A stretch of 64,000 bases of DNA from Ditibartonella apihabitans (GCF_002007485.1 NZ_CP015820.1:1116001-1180000), one strand, 5' to 3'; shown: positions 1-10,338, counted from the stretch's first letter. The notes: generated from the sequence alone by a model not told the origin. Numbers and translations: made by a program.

Positions 1-135
1 GAAACAAGCTTTAATGCGCCTATTTTCCATGATTTGGTTTTTCAGCGCCTTTTACCATATCGGATTTGGCGAATTGACTATCAAACTCGAGAAAGCGAAT
101 TTCTTTCTCGCCGGAGTATGATTACGAGATATTTT
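1..135. other. Window edge, no supported gene
   Basis: No gene is supported here. A short perfect inverted repeat (8-bp arms at 88-95 and 103-110, 7-base loop) lies just downstream of serB on the minus strand. It has no T-run on either side, so it is at best a weak serB terminator. A 33-codon open stretch on the minus strand has no start codon and is not called. Confidence 0.4.
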
Positions 136-1035
136 TCAATAGAGAAAATCCGACTTGCGATAACCCTGTAGATAAAGAAGAGCGGTCAGATCACCATAAT
201 CAATACGAATTGAAGCAGCTTCCGCCACGAGTGGCTTGGCGTGCAGTGCAACACCGGAACCGGCCAGATTAAGCATTGCAAGGTCATTAGCACCATCACC
301 TACGGCCATGGCATCTCCCGGTGAAATATTCAATTTGTTACAGAGTTCTTCAAGCTTTTCCAATTTTGCTTGTTTGCCTAAAATCGGTTCATTGACAACA
401 CCGGCAAGATGCCCGTCTTCAACGACAAGTTCATTGGCATTGTGTTCGTCAAAACCGATTGCATTTGCTATTTTTTTTGTAAACAATGTAAAACCGCCTG
501 AAACAAGGGCGGTGTAAGCGCCATTCCCGCGCATGGTGGCGATAAGTTCTTTTCCTCCATTGGTCAGAGTAATACGGTTTTCAATGACATCGTCAATGAT
601 TGATAATGGCAGACCTTTCAACAGGGATACCCGCTCGCGAAGTGCCGGTTCAAATGCAATTTCGCCATTCATGGCGCGTCTGGTGATGTCGGAAATATAG
701 TCGCGCAATCCCGCAACATCGGCAAGTTCGTCAATACATTCTTGTCCGATCATGGTTGAGTCCATGTCGGCGACAAGCAGTTTTTTTCGCCTCTTGTCTT
801 GAATTTGGACAGCAAAATCCACCGGTTCGCCCTGAAGTGCGGCACGCAAGGCTTGTTTCGCTTTTTCTGGCCCGATATTGTCACCAAGCGGGATATCACA
901 TGCAACTCCGTCACAAAGCCAATAGACAGTGCTTGCATTAAGACTATGAGAGGCTTTATCAACGAGCTGCGGTGTTAAAACCGGTCTATCAGGATTGGCA
1001 ATCAACGTTGCCACAAGCAACTCACTTCGGGACAT
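136..1035 (-). CDS. serB: Phosphoserine phosphatase
   Basis: Cytoplasmic HAD-superfamily enzyme that hydrolyses O-phosphoserine to serine, the last step of serine biosynthesis. At 299 residues it has the usual rhizobial length. The nucleophile motif DMDST is at residues 90-94, VSGGFT (motif II, phosphate binding) at 178-183, and GDGANDL (metal-binding motif) at 246-252. The first 80 residues form the regulatory N-terminal part seen in alphaproteobacterial SerB. The ATG at 1035 has a GGAG-type ribosome binding site 8 bases upstream. The start lies only 14 bp from the divergent miaA start, so the two genes must share or interleave their promoters. Serine made here can feed glyA at 17.8 kb. Confidence 0.96.
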   Translation of the reverse strand: MSRSELLVATLIANPDRPVLTPQLVDKASHSLNASTVYWLCDGVACDIPLGDNIGPEKAKQALRAALQGEPVDFAVQIQDKRRKKLLVADMDSTMIGQECIDELADVAGLRDYISDITRRAMNGEIAFEPALRERVSLLKGLPLSIIDDVIENRITLTNGGKELIATMRGNGAYTALVSGGFTLFTKKIANAIGFDEHNANELVVEDGHLAGVVNEPILGKQAKLEKLEELCNKLNISPGDAMAVGDGANDLAMLNLAGSGVALHAKPLVAEAASIRIDYGDLTALLYLQGYRKSDFLY

Positions 1036-1049
1036 AGAAAACTCCGCTC

Positions 1050-1916
1050 ATGAAAAAAAGAACAATTACTTTGATAGCGGGACCAACGGCAAGCGGCAAG
1101 TCGGATTTTGCTTTAAAATTGGCAGAGAAAAGCGGGGCCTCGATTGTCAATGCCGATTCTATGCAAGTTTACAGCGTTTTACAGATTATCACCGCACGGC
1201 CGAGCAATGATGATATGGGGCGCGTTCCACATTATCTTTACGGCTATGTTTCGCCAGAAAAACAATATTCTACAGGTCAATGGCTTAAAGATGCGTCGGA
1301 TATCATAAAGTCTGTTGAAGGCCCTCTTATTTTTGTCGGAGGAACGGGACTCTATTTTAAAACCTTATTGGAAGGCATGGCCGAAATTCCTGATATACCG
1401 GCAAATATAAGAGAAAAATGGCGTGAAGAGCTGAAGAAAAAAGGTGCATCTGCGCTTTACAATATTCTTAAAGATATTGATGGTCCGGTCGCTCGTCGTT
1501 TGAGCGAACATGACGGCCAGAGAATTATTCGTGCGCTGGAAGTCTATGAGGCAACAGGAAAACCTCTTGGTTATTGGCAAAGTCAAAAGACTAAACCGGT
1601 ACTTGAAGGTGAAGATGTCACCAAATTACTTTTAATGCCGGACCGTAACCTTGTTTATCGCCGTATAGAAGATCGTTTCGATAAAATGGTTGATAATGGT
1701 GCTTTGGACGAAGTCCGTTCGTTGATAAAACTGGGATTGGATCCTTCAATGCCCGCTATGAAAGCCATTGGTGTACCAGAATTCAACCGAGTTTTACGAG
1801 GTGAAGATTCAATCGAAACGGCAATTGTCAAAGCCAAAACAGGTACGCGCCGTTATGCAAAACGCCAAATGACATGGTTCCGGCACCAGTTAGCCAGTGA
1901 CTGGAAAAGAATTTAA
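1050..1916 (+). CDS. miaA: tRNA dimethylallyltransferase
   Basis: Transfers the dimethylallyl group from DMAPP to N6 of adenosine 37 in tRNAs that read codons starting with U. The P-loop GPTASGKS is at residues 11-18, the DSMQVY substrate motif at 36-41, and GGTGLY near 98-103. The C-terminal basic segment with RRYAKRQMTWFR is the tRNA-binding signature. At 288 residues it is slightly shorter than average because the N-terminus starts directly before the P-loop. It diverges from serB with 14 bp between start codons, and no strong Shine-Dalgarno is visible, so its promoter must lie inside serB. Downstream genes typical of other rhizobia (ilvI) are absent; a long spacer follows. Confidence 0.96.
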   Translation: MKKRTITLIAGPTASGKSDFALKLAEKSGASIVNADSMQVYSVLQIITARPSNDDMGRVPHYLYGYVSPEKQYSTGQWLKDASDIIKSVEGPLIFVGGTGLYFKTLLEGMAEIPDIPANIREKWREELKKKGASALYNILKDIDGPVARRLSEHDGQRIIRALEVYEATGKPLGYWQSQKTKPVLEGEDVTKLLLMPDRNLVYRRIEDRFDKMVDNGALDEVRSLIKLGLDPSMPAMKAIGVPEFNRVLRGEDSIETAIVKAKTGTRRYAKRQMTWFRHQLASDWKRI

Positions 1917-2815
1917 ATCTTTTTGAAAAAGAATTGTTCAAACTTTTATCGGAACACGAAATTATGGTCTCAGGCCTTAAAGTCGTTATCTAAAAATGCG
2001 ATCAGTAAGCATATGCGTTTTGTGGTCGAGGCTGCATAAAGAGGAAATATCATCAGAGAAGCGCAATTGTTCGATCATTCCAAGGAAGTGACGAAAATTG
2101 TTTTTGTCTGAAAAGTAATTAAAAATCAGTCTCATAAATAAAAAACTTGAATCAAAAAGTGAATATTTCAACCAATCGGTGTTTCTATCCTTTTTGAGGT
2201 ATTTTCGTTTCTATAGTGATTGGATAACAGCTCTTGTCTCTTATCTCTTGGCTAAAGAGGCCGGTTGAATATTTTGTGTGACAAAAAAATTTTGCTGTCC
2301 AACTTAGGCGAGTTGGTTTTTATGGCTGTTTAAAACTTTTCTTATAACAGTTACCGTAAGTCTTATTTGGACAGACCTGATCATAGCGCATATGTCGTGA
2401 ATTGGCGGCCATACGGTGAAAGACCAGCAAGTTAACCAACATGAGATAAGTTGATGGAAAGAAATTGTAATTATCTATCCTATGTTCGGGAAAATCTCTC
2501 ATAGGACGAGGAATACAAATCAGCTTCTGATCGTGAATTTATAACAAGCGGCGTTCGTTGTTTATGTAAATGGAACCGCATGAACAATTGAACAAATTGT
2601 TTTCGCGATTTCTTCATCGGGCTGGCGTGTTGCGATTATCGATTTTTATATTCTATAAGCGATCTATCCCGAAAATAGATTTGAAAAAGTAGAAAATGAC
2701 GCAACCGAGCGATCAATCGGGTCTTTTGATAGGTCTTTTCGCGTGCTCCATTCGTGTTTCGGGAATGAAAAAAGCAGAGCATGAATTTCGCGTTCTGTAA
2801 CCATAGGGGAGTGAT
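1917..2815. other. Long spacer between miaA and nrdJ
   Basis: About 900 bp lie between the converging ends of miaA and nrdJ. All open frames here are short, lack ribosome binding sites and carry no recognisable domain. A rough inverted repeat follows the miaA stop (1918-1937) but is not a convincing terminator. I see no RNA gene. The region may be decayed coding DNA, but no residual protein similarity is recognisable. Confidence 0.5.
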
Positions 2816-2840
2816 AAAAAACGGCCCTCAAAGGGGCCGT
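2816..2840 (-). terminator. Intrinsic terminator of nrdJ
   Basis: On the minus strand a 7-bp GC-rich stem (arms 2834-2840 and 2821-2827) with a 6-base loop is followed by six T residues. It starts 29 bases after the nrdJ stop codon. Confidence 0.85.
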
Positions 2841-2868
2841 TAGGAGAATTAGGAAAAATGTAAAATGA

Positions 2869-5800
2869 TCAACTACAACCACTTGTAGCACCACATGTGT
2901 CACATTTCAAACAAGTGCCATTACGCACCATTGTGAAATTCTGACATTCGGAGCACATATCTCCGGTGTAGCCTTGCATCATAGCCTGTTTTCTGCGGTC
3001 AGATGCGAGTTTCTTGGCCTCTGCAACTTCATTGGCCATTTCTTCGGCTTTTGCTTCTTCAGAAGTATCGGCATCGAACAAATTATTGATTTTGTTTTCT
3101 TCTTCAGCCAAGTCCTGTTTCAAAGCAGTAGCGCCATGCGTTTCCAAAGCTGATGAAGCTTTTGATTGGACAGCAGTTGCAGTTTTCAATGTCGTTACAT
3201 TCGACTTAGTGGCTGGCGTCGCGATTTTTGCAACCGGCCCTTTGGGATCTGTCAGTTTCAGATTGTAACCGCGTGTCCAACCTGTTGAAATCAGGTTTGT
3301 CTTGCCCTCTCTAACGCCTTTACCCAAGGCTGTGTTGGAAAAGTCGGACATATCGACATGGGCAAGGTCATAACGACCGAGATAAGAAACCGCGAGCTCC
3401 CGGAAAACATAGTCAAGAATTGACGTCGCATTTTTGATTGCATCATTTCCCTGAACCATTCCAGCCGGTTCGAACTTGGTGAACGTGAAAGCATCGACAT
3501 ATTCTTCCAACGGTACGCCATATTGTAGCCCAAGCGAAATGGCGATAGCGAAATTGTTCATCATTGCACGGAATGCAGCGCCTTCCTTGTGCATATCAAT
3601 GAAAATTTCACCCAAGCGTCCATCACCGAATTCACCGGTTCTAAGATAGACTTTATGGCCGCCAACGATCGCCTTTTGCGTGTAGCCTTGCCGGCGATTC
3701 GGTAATTTTTCGCGTTCATGAATATATTTTTCAACGACTTTTTCGACGATCTTTTCTGTAACTTTTGCCGTACGTGCAGCCGCCGGTTGTTCAATCAGGT
3801 TATCAACCGCATCTTCATCATCGTCATCGGCAATGAGCGATGCATTCAATGGCTGGGACAATTTCGAACCATCACGATAAAGCGCATTGGCTTTCAATGC
3901 GAGTTTCCATGACAACATGTAGGCATCGGCGCAATCTTGAACAGTCGCATCATTCGGCATGTTGATTGTCTTGGAAATAGCCCCGGAAATAAAAGGTTGG
4001 GCGGCTGCCATCATGCGGATATGGCTTTCAACCGACAGATAGCGTTTACCAATTTTTCCGCAAGCATTGGCGCAATCAAATACCGGATAATGCTCTTGTT
4101 TGAGATGAGGGGCACCCTCAAGCGTCATTGCACCGCAAACATGAAGATTGGCGGCCTCAATATCCTTTTTCGAGAAGCCGAGAGCAGGGAGCATCTCGAA
4201 AGAAACGTTATCAAGCTGTTCTTCAGTGAAGTTCAAAACATTTTTGCAGAAATCCTCGCCCAATGTCCATTTATTGAAGACGAACTTGATATCGAAGGCA
4301 CTTTTCATTGCCTCGTTCAAAGTTTCGATCTTTTCGTCAGTGAAACCTTTGGCTTTCAATGTTGTCGGATTAATCGCTGGCGCCTGATTAATATTCCCGT
4401 GACCGACCGCATAAGCCTCGATTTCGGCAATCTGGCTTTCGGAATAGCCTAATGTGCGTAAAGCTTCCGGCACAGCGCGATTGATAATTTTGAAATAACC
4501 ACCACCAGCAAGTTTCTTGAATTTCACCAATGCAAAATCAGGTTCAATACCGGTTGTGTCGCAATCCATAACGAGGCCGATTGTGCCGGTCGGTGCAACA
4601 ACTGTAGCTTGGGCGTTGCGATAGCCATAGAGCTTACCAAGTTCCAAGGCTTTGTCCCAGGCTTTACGGGCGCGTTCGACCATCTTCGGATCCGGGCAAT
4701 CTTTTTCGATTAAAGCCACCGGATTAACGGATAGACCTTCATAACCTGTCGTTTCCCCATAGGCCGCACGGCGATGATTGCGAATGACACGCAACATATT
4801 GTCTTTATTTGGCTTATATCCTTTGAATGCACCAAGTTCCTTGGCCATTTCAGCCGAGGTTGCATAAGCAACGCCGGTCATTATTGCAGTAAGGGCACCA
4901 CAAATTGCGCGTCCTTTGTCCGAATCATAAGGAATACCGGAAGTCATTAACAAGCCGCCAATATTGGCATAGCCAAGCCCGAGTGTGCGGTATTCATAGG
5001 AACGTTTGGCAATTTCTTTGGATGGAAATTGCGCCATCATCACCGATATCTCGAGAACGATAGTCCATAGACGGACACTATGTTCATAAGCTTCGAGATC
5101 ATAAGAACCATCGTGATTGCGATAGGTCAACAGATTGATCGAGGCAAGATTGCAGGCCGTATCATCGAGGAACATGTATTCGGAACACGGATTTGACGCG
5201 CGAATCGGCCCTTCGGCTGGTGATGTATGCCAATCATTCATGGTTGTATTGAAGTGCACACCCGGATCGGCAGAAGCCCAAGCTGCATAAGAAATACGGT
5301 CCCACAAATCACGGGCGCGTACTGTTTTATGCACTTTTCCGTCTGTGCGACGAATAAGGTTCCAATCGCTGTCATTTTCGACAGCACGTAAGAATTCGTC
5401 TTTCAAAGAAACAGAATTGTTCGAATTTTGCCCTGATACAGTAAGATAGGCTTCCGAATCCCAATCTGTATCATAAGTATCAAATTCCATATCACGGAAG
5501 CCTTGACGGGCAAATTGGATAACGCGTTGAATGTAATTTTCCGGAACTTGATCTTTTTTGGCTGCCCGAATTTCCCGTTTTAATGCCGGGTTCTTGTTAG
5601 GGTCAAAACAGTCTCCGTTATCTGCTTCGCAATTGACACAAGCCTTCATAATGGCTGTGAGATGTTTTTTGACAATTTTGGAACCGGTCACCAAAGCGGC
5701 TACTTTTTGCTCTTCGTGAACTTTCCAATCGATATAGGCTTCAATATCGGGATGATCGATATCGACCACAACCATTTTTGCTGCGCGACGCGTAGTACCG

Positions 5801-6612
5801 CCCGACTTGATTGCACCGGCTGCCCGGTCACCGATTTTTAGAAAGCTCATCAAACCGGAAGATTTACCGCCTCCGGAAAGTTTTTCACCTTGGCCGCGCA
5901 ATTGCGAAAAATTCGAACCCGTACCGGAACCGTATTTGAAAAGGCGGGCTTCACGCACCCATAGATCCATAATGCCGCCTTCATTCACAAGGTCATCCGC
6001 AACAGATTGAATGAAGCAGGCATGGGGTTGTGGATGTTCGTAGGACGATTTCGACCTTGTCAGCTCTCCGGTTTTCCAATCGACGTAGAAATGTCCCTGA
6101 CTTGGACCATCAATACCATAAGCCCAGAACAGCCCTGTATTGAACCACTGCGGACTGTTGGGCGCGACACGTTGAGTGGCAAGCATATAGGCAAGTTCGT
6201 CATGTAAAGCGCGGGCATCATTTTCGGTATCGAAATATTTGCCTTTCCAGCCCCAATAGGTCCATGTTCCGGCCAGACGATCCAAAACCTGTCGCGCGTC
6301 CATTTCCGAACCATAACGCCTGTCTTCGGCAATTTTTGCCAGTTCTTTTTCATCTGCTACAGAACGCCAAAGCCATGAAGGAACGCCATTTTCCTCTACT
6401 TTTTTCAAGGCTGCCGGTACGCCTGCCTTGCGGAAATATTTTTGTGCCAGAATATCGGCCGCTACCTGACTGAACTGGCTGGGAACATCAATATTTTCGA
6501 GCCTGAAAACGATCGAACCATTGGGATTTTTGATTTCACTTGTCGCTTTATGGAATTCAATACCAGTGTAGGGAGATTGTCCCTCCTTTGTGAAATGGCG
6601 CGCAATTTTCAT
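2869..6612 (-). CDS. nrdJ: Adenosylcobalamin-dependent (class II) ribonucleoside-diphosphate reductase
   Basis: Reduces ribonucleotides to deoxyribonucleotides using a thiyl radical generated from coenzyme B12. At 1247 residues it is the long monomer-type form common in Rhizobiales. The redox cysteine Cys199 lies in HACFIQS, the radical-bearing cysteine in NPCSE is Cys476 with Glu478, and the partner cysteine in ACNLAS is Cys487. The extreme C-terminus is a Cys-rich tail (Cys1220, 1223, 1234, 1237, 1240, 1246), which in this family shuttles electrons and may bind zinc. A candidate NrdR box lies 12 bp upstream of the start, and nrdR itself is in the window at 19 kb. The long leader contains a terminator-like hairpin. 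No nrdAB or nrdEF genes are in the window. Confidence 0.97.
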   Translation of the reverse strand: MKIARHFTKEGQSPYTGIEFHKATSEIKNPNGSIVFRLENIDVPSQFSQVAADILAQKYFRKAGVPAALKKVEENGVPSWLWRSVADEKELAKIAEDRRYGSEMDARQVLDRLAGTWTYWGWKGKYFDTENDARALHDELAYMLATQRVAPNSPQWFNTGLFWAYGIDGPSQGHFYVDWKTGELTRSKSSYEHPQPHACFIQSVADDLVNEGGIMDLWVREARLFKYGSGTGSNFSQLRGQGEKLSGGGKSSGLMSFLKIGDRAAGAIKSGGTTRRAAKMVVVDIDHPDIEAYIDWKVHEEQKVAALVTGSKIVKKHLTAIMKACVNCEADNGDCFDPNKNPALKREIRAAKKDQVPENYIQRVIQFARQGFRDMEFDTYDTDWDSEAYLTVSGQNSNNSVSLKDEFLRAVENDSDWNLIRRTDGKVHKTVRARDLWDRISYAAWASADPGVHFNTTMNDWHTSPAEGPIRASNPCSEYMFLDDTACNLASINLLTYRNHDGSYDLEAYEHSVRLWTIVLEISVMMAQFPSKEIAKRSYEYRTLGLGYANIGGLLMTSGIPYDSDKGRAICGALTAIMTGVAYATSAEMAKELGAFKGYKPNKDNMLRVIRNHRRAAYGETTGYEGLSVNPVALIEKDCPDPKMVERARKAWDKALELGKLYGYRNAQATVVAPTGTIGLVMDCDTTGIEPDFALVKFKKLAGGGYFKIINRAVPEALRTLGYSESQIAEIEAYAVGHGNINQAPAINPTTLKAKGFTDEKIETLNEAMKSAFDIKFVFNKWTLGEDFCKNVLNFTEEQLDNVSFEMLPALGFSKKDIEAANLHVCGAMTLEGAPHLKQEHYPVFDCANACGKIGKRYLSVESHIRMMAAAQPFISGAISKTINMPNDATVQDCADAYMLSWKLALKANALYRDGSKLSQPLNASLIADDDDEDAVDNLIEQPAAARTAKVTEKIVEKVVEKYIHEREKLPNRRQGYTQKAIVGGHKVYLRTGEFGDGRLGEIFIDMHKEGAAFRAMMNNFAIAISLGLQYGVPLEEYVDAFTFTKFEPAGMVQGNDAIKNATSILDYVFRELAVSYLGRYDLAHVDMSDFSNTALGKGVREGKTNLISTGWTRGYNLKLTDPKGPVAKIATPATKSNVTTLKTATAVQSKASSALETHGATALKQDLAEEENKINNLFDADTSEEAKAEEMANEVAEAKKLASDRRKQAMMQGYTGDMCSECQNFTMVRNGTCLKCDTCGATSGCS

Positions 6613-6623
6613 AGCCTGTCCTT

Positions 6624-6639
6624 ATTCAATATGTTGTGT
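6624..6639 (-). promoter_or_regulatory. Candidate NrdR box upstream of nrdJ
   Basis: On the minus strand the 16 bases ACACAACATATTGAAT match 13 of 16 positions of the NrdR-box consensus as I recall it (aCaCwAtATaTwGtGt). The site sits immediately upstream of the nrdJ ribosome binding region. A second copy of its left half, CACAACATAT, lies at 6824-6833 on the same strand. NrdR boxes usually occur in pairs, but here the spacing is about 195 bp. Confidence 0.5.
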
Positions 6640-6744
6640 TTGCCCCTGTCGGTTTTAACCGACGACAAACTGTCCCTAATCTCTTCAATCTTCTACAACG
6701 GGCGAGAGAGATTAACCCCTAATTTATGATCGTAAGTCACGAGC

Positions 6745-6771
6745 AAAAAACGGACCATTCTTGTGATCCGT
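6745..6771 (-). terminator. Terminator-like hairpin in the nrdJ leader
   Basis: On the minus strand, arms at 6765-6771 and 6750-6756 form a 7-bp stem (one G-U pair) with an 8-base loop. The stem is followed by a run of T at 6745-6750. It lies about 135 bp upstream of the nrdJ start and downstream of a plausible promoter near 6865-6900. It could be an attenuator or the end of a short separate transcript. Confidence 0.55.
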
Positions 6772-6932
6772 CAAATGCAGTTACCTATAACACACATTCT
6801 TTAAGCGAAAGATGTTCGCTGGCATATGTTGTGCTATTAACTCAAAGACTATACCAAATATAGTGAATTTATTATAAACTTTTAAGTTTTACACAACGCT
6901 TCATGGACCCTCAAATCAACGCAAAACAACAA

Positions 6933-6959
6933 AATTGCGAGCCATGCCCGCTCGCAATT
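6933..6959. terminator. Strong bidirectional hairpin, probable terminator
   Basis: Perfect 10-bp arms at 6933-6942 and 6950-6959 enclose a 7-base loop, and both flanks are T-rich on the outgoing strand. On the minus strand it could end transcription from the Nudix gene, whose stop is 470 bp upstream. That is unusually far, so an unrecognised short transcript may end here instead. Confidence 0.6.
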
Positions 6960-7427
6960 ACAATTTTGACTACTCACTGATTTACTCATGATTACAATGT
7001 GGAACGTGACGCGCTTTAAAGCACATCAGCTTGGAAGTTATAAAAGAACAAAACCACTTTCCCGTCAAGGAGTCGTTTGTTCAAATCGTACAACAACTAG
7101 ATATAGTGGGTTCAGTGGTGGAAAAATAATGTGAATAACGGGGACGAATAAATTCCACTCTTTATTTTTCGTCAAATAACGTGAACATAAAATATCTCTG
7201 GCTGGAATTCTCAAAGAGAGGATTTAAAAAAACATAAATTTCATGGTGAGATAGCAAGAGTTCTATTCCCGAATCACCGACGCTACAAGTGGTCGCTATT
7301 TTTCCGCCAGATGTAATTTCACGGGATTTGGAAATATCTGTAAATCGAGCCCTATCGAATCAATATCCGGAGAACGGGGTGGAGCTAGGCATTCAACGGC
7401 TATATGCCATGAGTCACCCGGTTGTTA

Positions 7428-7904
7428 TCAACGCGGACGATAATCAAGAAGCAATTTTTTTAATTGGGGTTCGACGACTCGATGAGCAGCTTCCTCCGGC
7501 GTAACCCATTCGAAGATGCGTTGGCCGCGTTCCGGCCATTTTTTCTCCTGATGGGAATAGAGTACAGCGAACACATCGACACTGAAATTGCCATTTTCAC
7601 CGCCAGGCATGTCAGTTTTCGTATATTGATAGGAGCCGATCGAAGCCGTCTCGGCAATACCGCGCACACCTGCTTCTTCATAGGCCTCCTGAAGGGCTGC
7701 TTGAGACAGAGTGCGCCCCGGCATTGGCCAACCTTTAGGAATAATCCAGCGACCAGTACCTCTACTTGTAATGAGCAGAAACTCGACAGCACCTTTTTGC
7801 AGGCGATAGACCAGAGCGGCCACTTGCAAAAAATGGTCACCATCGACAACGATCTTTTTGTCGGCAGCGACCAATGTACCATTTATATCTGCTGCTTGAA
7901 CCAT
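7428..7904 (-). CDS. Nudix hydrolase
   Basis: A 158-residue Nudix-fold protein. It carries PKGWPM followed by a Nudix box with the core EAYEEAGV near residues 92-99. The first glutamate of the textbook Nudix box is replaced by Arg, as in the PKGWPM subgroup related to diphosphoinositol-polyphosphate phosphohydrolases. The catalytic EExG core is intact. The substrate cannot be read from the sequence: nucleoside diphosphate derivatives, dinucleoside polyphosphates or (di)phosphoinositols are possible. It lies downstream of and on the same strand as the UbiH-like gene with a 123-bp gap, so co-transcription is possible but not evident. Confidence 0.88.
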   Translation of the reverse strand: MVQAADINGTLVAADKKIVVDGDHFLQVAALVYRLQKGAVEFLLITSRGTGRWIIPKGWPMPGRTLSQAALQEAYEEAGVRGIAETASIGSYQYTKTDMPGGENGNFSVDVFAVLYSHQEKKWPERGQRIFEWVTPEEAAHRVVEPQLKKLLLDYRPR

Positions 7905-8027
7905 CTCGTTCCTTTTTGTGTTAGCCTCGCTGGAAGTAAAATATAAATGTCATCTGATTACAAAAACACGATATTCGCTCTATTTCTGATGGACGAACGA
8001 AAAATTTGGTTGATCGAAGACGCAATG

Positions 8028-9260
8028 TCAGTTTGTCAACGTCGATTTGCTCGTTGGACATAAAGCTTTTGCAATCGCGCGCAGACCGTTGCCGGGATAC
8101 ATCCCTTCACGCATGAAAATGTTTCGAAGAGGAGCAAAGTTTCTCAACAATTCCAAACCGGCACTCCGCACGAATTGTATAGGCAACATATCGGAAAGCA
8201 ATGCTTTGTTGAGAGCGTGAACCGAACCGGTACGTACCCAAATATCGGCTTTGCGATATTTATTGTAATTTTCCATGACCCGTTGGCTGCCGGGGTCTTG
8301 TGAATCGCTTTCAATGGCTTTGACGGTATTGATGGCGTCACGAATACCGAGGTTAAGCCCTTGGGCACCAATCGGCGGAAAGACATGGGCGGCTTCACCA
8401 ACCAGAATTGTTCGTTTGTCGGCAAATGCCTTCGGGACTATGCCGGATAAAGGCCAAGCTTGTGCAGGTGTAATAACAGTTACCTTTCCGAGCATCGCCT
8501 GCATTCTCTCTTCAATCGCACTCGCCAGTCCCTCAGGTCCAAGTCCAAGAATTCTGTTTGCGCGTTCGGGATTGAGAACCCATACCAGACTGGATTTTTT
8601 GCCGGGTAATGGCACTTGTGTAAACGGGCCATCTTCCGTGTGGAACTCGGTAGAAATGTTATTGTGCGGGAACTCGTGGGAAAAACTTAAGATAATGGCT
8701 GTCTGCGGATAATTCCACTGGCGGCAGTCAATCCCCGCAGCAATGCGTGCTTTCGAATTTCGCCCGTCTGCAGCAATAAGAAGACGGGCATCCACATGAG
8801 AATTGTCTTCCAGAGTGATTGTGACGTGATCATCGCTATGGACGATAGATTTCGCCGAAACATTGAGACGTTTGATCAGCTTACAGTCGGCTACAGCCTC
8901 ACTGATGGCATTGTTAAGTGCAACATTCGGCATATTGTAACCGAAGGCTATCTCCCCGATTTCCGAAGAATGAAAGCTCACAACCGGACTGCGGATGAGC
9001 CTTTTTGTTCCGTCAACGATTCGCATTGTGGAAAGTGCGGCTGCCTTGTCTTTCAGGTTTTCCCAAATGCCGAGAGAATCGAGAATTTTTATTGCCGGCA
9101 TCATCAATGCAGTGGTTCTGAGATCATTGCTGTTTGTTTCCGGACCGATCAGATAGGAACGATAACCTTTTTGAGCGGCTGCAAGTGCAGAAATCATTCC
9201 GGCAGGTCCAGCACCGATGACGGCAATTGTTATATTATTTTTATCTACTGGAACTACCAT
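8028..9260 (-). CDS. UbiH/UbiF-family FAD-dependent monooxygenase
   Basis: A 410-residue class A flavoprotein hydroxylase, probably acting on a ring position in ubiquinone biosynthesis. The dinucleotide fold GAGPAG is at residues 16-21, the DG motif in AADGR at 163-167, and the GD-type FAD motif appears as VGEAAHVFPP near 287-296, followed by GAQGLNLGIRD. Which position is hydroxylated (C1, C5 or C6) cannot be told from sequence, since alphaproteobacteria use several paralogues. The start at 9260 has an AGAAAGG ribosome binding site. It is transcribed divergently from pcsA with about 140-180 bp between them. Confidence 0.88.
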   Translation of the reverse strand: MVVPVDKNNITIAVIGAGPAGMISALAAAQKGYRSYLIGPETNSNDLRTTALMMPAIKILDSLGIWENLKDKAAALSTMRIVDGTKRLIRSPVVSFHSSEIGEIAFGYNMPNVALNNAISEAVADCKLIKRLNVSAKSIVHSDDHVTITLEDNSHVDARLLIAADGRNSKARIAAGIDCRQWNYPQTAIILSFSHEFPHNNISTEFHTEDGPFTQVPLPGKKSSLVWVLNPERANRILGLGPEGLASAIEERMQAMLGKVTVITPAQAWPLSGIVPKAFADKRTILVGEAAHVFPPIGAQGLNLGIRDAINTVKAIESDSQDPGSQRVMENYNKYRKADIWVRTGSVHALNKALLSDMLPIQFVRSAGLELLRNFAPLRNIFMREGMYPGNGLRAIAKALCPTSKSTLTN

Positions 9261-9403
9261 AGTCGGGCCTTTCTACTATATTAGCTGATAGAGCGATCTC
9301 ATTGTCAATTTAACACAATATGTGGATCAATCTAGCAATTGCAATCAATTGTTTTAATTTTTGTGATCAGTGATAGAAAGGGCGTAAAAATTTATGCTGA
9401 AAT

Positions 9404-10207
9404 GTGATAATCGCATTTGACGAGAGGGACTGGTCTGCTTTGAAAAATAAACTTGCTGGTAGAATAAAGAGTAGTGCCGAAAAACTGCGTCATAAAAAGG
9501 TAACGATGCCGCAGGCGAGGGCATTTTCGGTTCATCTTCTTACCGCATCAGGGTCGTTTCTTGCCTTTTTATCGCTGGTCGCTGCTTCCGAAAAAGAATG
9601 GACAGCAATGTTCGGTTGGCTCGGTCTGGCATTATTGGTTGATGGTATTGACGGTCCGATTGCCCGTAAGCTTCAGGTAAAATATGTCCTTCCTACGTGG
9701 TCAGGTGAACTTCTCGACAATATAATCGATTATGTCACCTATGTGCTCATACCGGCATTCGCGCTTTATCAAAGCGGTTTCATGGGGGAGGGACTGTCAT
9801 TTTTGTCCGGCGCCATCATTGTGGTCTCCTCGGCTATTTATTATGCCGACACAGGTATGAAAACCAAGGAGAACTTTTTCAAAGGTTTTCCGGTTGTCTG
9901 GAATATGCTGATTTTTACGCTTTTTATTGTCAAACCGGGAGAATGGACAGCGTTCAGCATTGTTGTGATTTCCGCGATTATTTCATTCCTTCCGATTTAT
10001 TTTTTGCATCCGGTGCGCGTTGTGCGCTTGCGTCCACTCAATTTGACAGTCTTTCTTATATGGTGTGCTCTCGGCATTATCGGGATTTGCTATCGGCTCG
10101 AAGCGCCGGAATGGGTGAAAATAGGCATGACAATTTCCGGCCTCTACATTTATCTCATAGGTGCTGTGATGCAAATGTTCCCCACACTTGGGAATAAAGA
10201 ACGTTAA
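9404..10207 (+). CDS. pcsA: Phosphatidylcholine synthase
   Basis: Inner-membrane enzyme that condenses CDP-diacylglycerol with choline to give phosphatidylcholine in one step, a hallmark of Rhizobiales and Brucella relatives. The CDP-alcohol phosphotransferase motif is visible as DGIDGPIAR followed by GELLDNIIDY (about residues 80-112). Several hydrophobic helices follow. The longest frame starts at a GTG (9404) without a clear ribosome binding site. The in-frame TTG at 9440, preceded by GAGAGGGA at good spacing, gives an N-terminus closer to family length (255 residues) and may be the true start. Choline would have to come from the host or environment. Confidence 0.93.
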   Translation: MIIAFDERDWSALKNKLAGRIKSSAEKLRHKKVTMPQARAFSVHLLTASGSFLAFLSLVAASEKEWTAMFGWLGLALLVDGIDGPIARKLQVKYVLPTWSGELLDNIIDYVTYVLIPAFALYQSGFMGEGLSFLSGAIIVVSSAIYYADTGMKTKENFFKGFPVVWNMLIFTLFIVKPGEWTAFSIVVISAIISFLPIYFLHPVRVVRLRPLNLTVFLIWCALGIIGICYRLEAPEWVKIGMTISGLYIYLIGAVMQMFPTLGNKER

Positions 10208-10338
10208 GTCAAAAAATTTACCAAATATTAATTTTTGTCTCTTGCCTTGAGCCTCAACGAAACAAGGTTGATTGATTTTACGTCCAATAATGATTTAAAT
10301 AGCAAAAGCCTTTCAGTTTTCCTAAGGAGTTTTGGGCT

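Larger units (their letters stand above)
6613..7427. other. Long nrdJ upstream region
   Basis: This 815-bp stretch between nrdJ and the Nudix gene contains no supported protein gene. It holds the candidate NrdR box (6624-6639), a 7-bp palindromic hairpin (6648-6663), a terminator-like hairpin (6745-6771), a small inverted repeat (6851-6867) and a strong hairpin (6933-6959). On the minus strand TTGTGT, a 16-base spacer and TAATAA around 6870-6900 could be a promoter. I looked for a cobalamin riboswitch box and did not find one. Confidence 0.5.

Noticed and set aside
20..117. Minus-strand open stretch reading like a protein C-terminus downstream of serB
   Set aside because: It has a stop codon upstream, no start codon, and is only 33 codons long. 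It may be a remnant but cannot be supported.
6640..7000. Possible cobalamin riboswitch for B12-dependent nrdJ
   Set aside because: No B12 box or other conserved aptamer segment could be found on the minus strand.
7060..7100. GTTCAAATC resembling a tRNA T-loop
   Set aside because: The flanking stem does not pair and no acceptor or anticodon arm exists.
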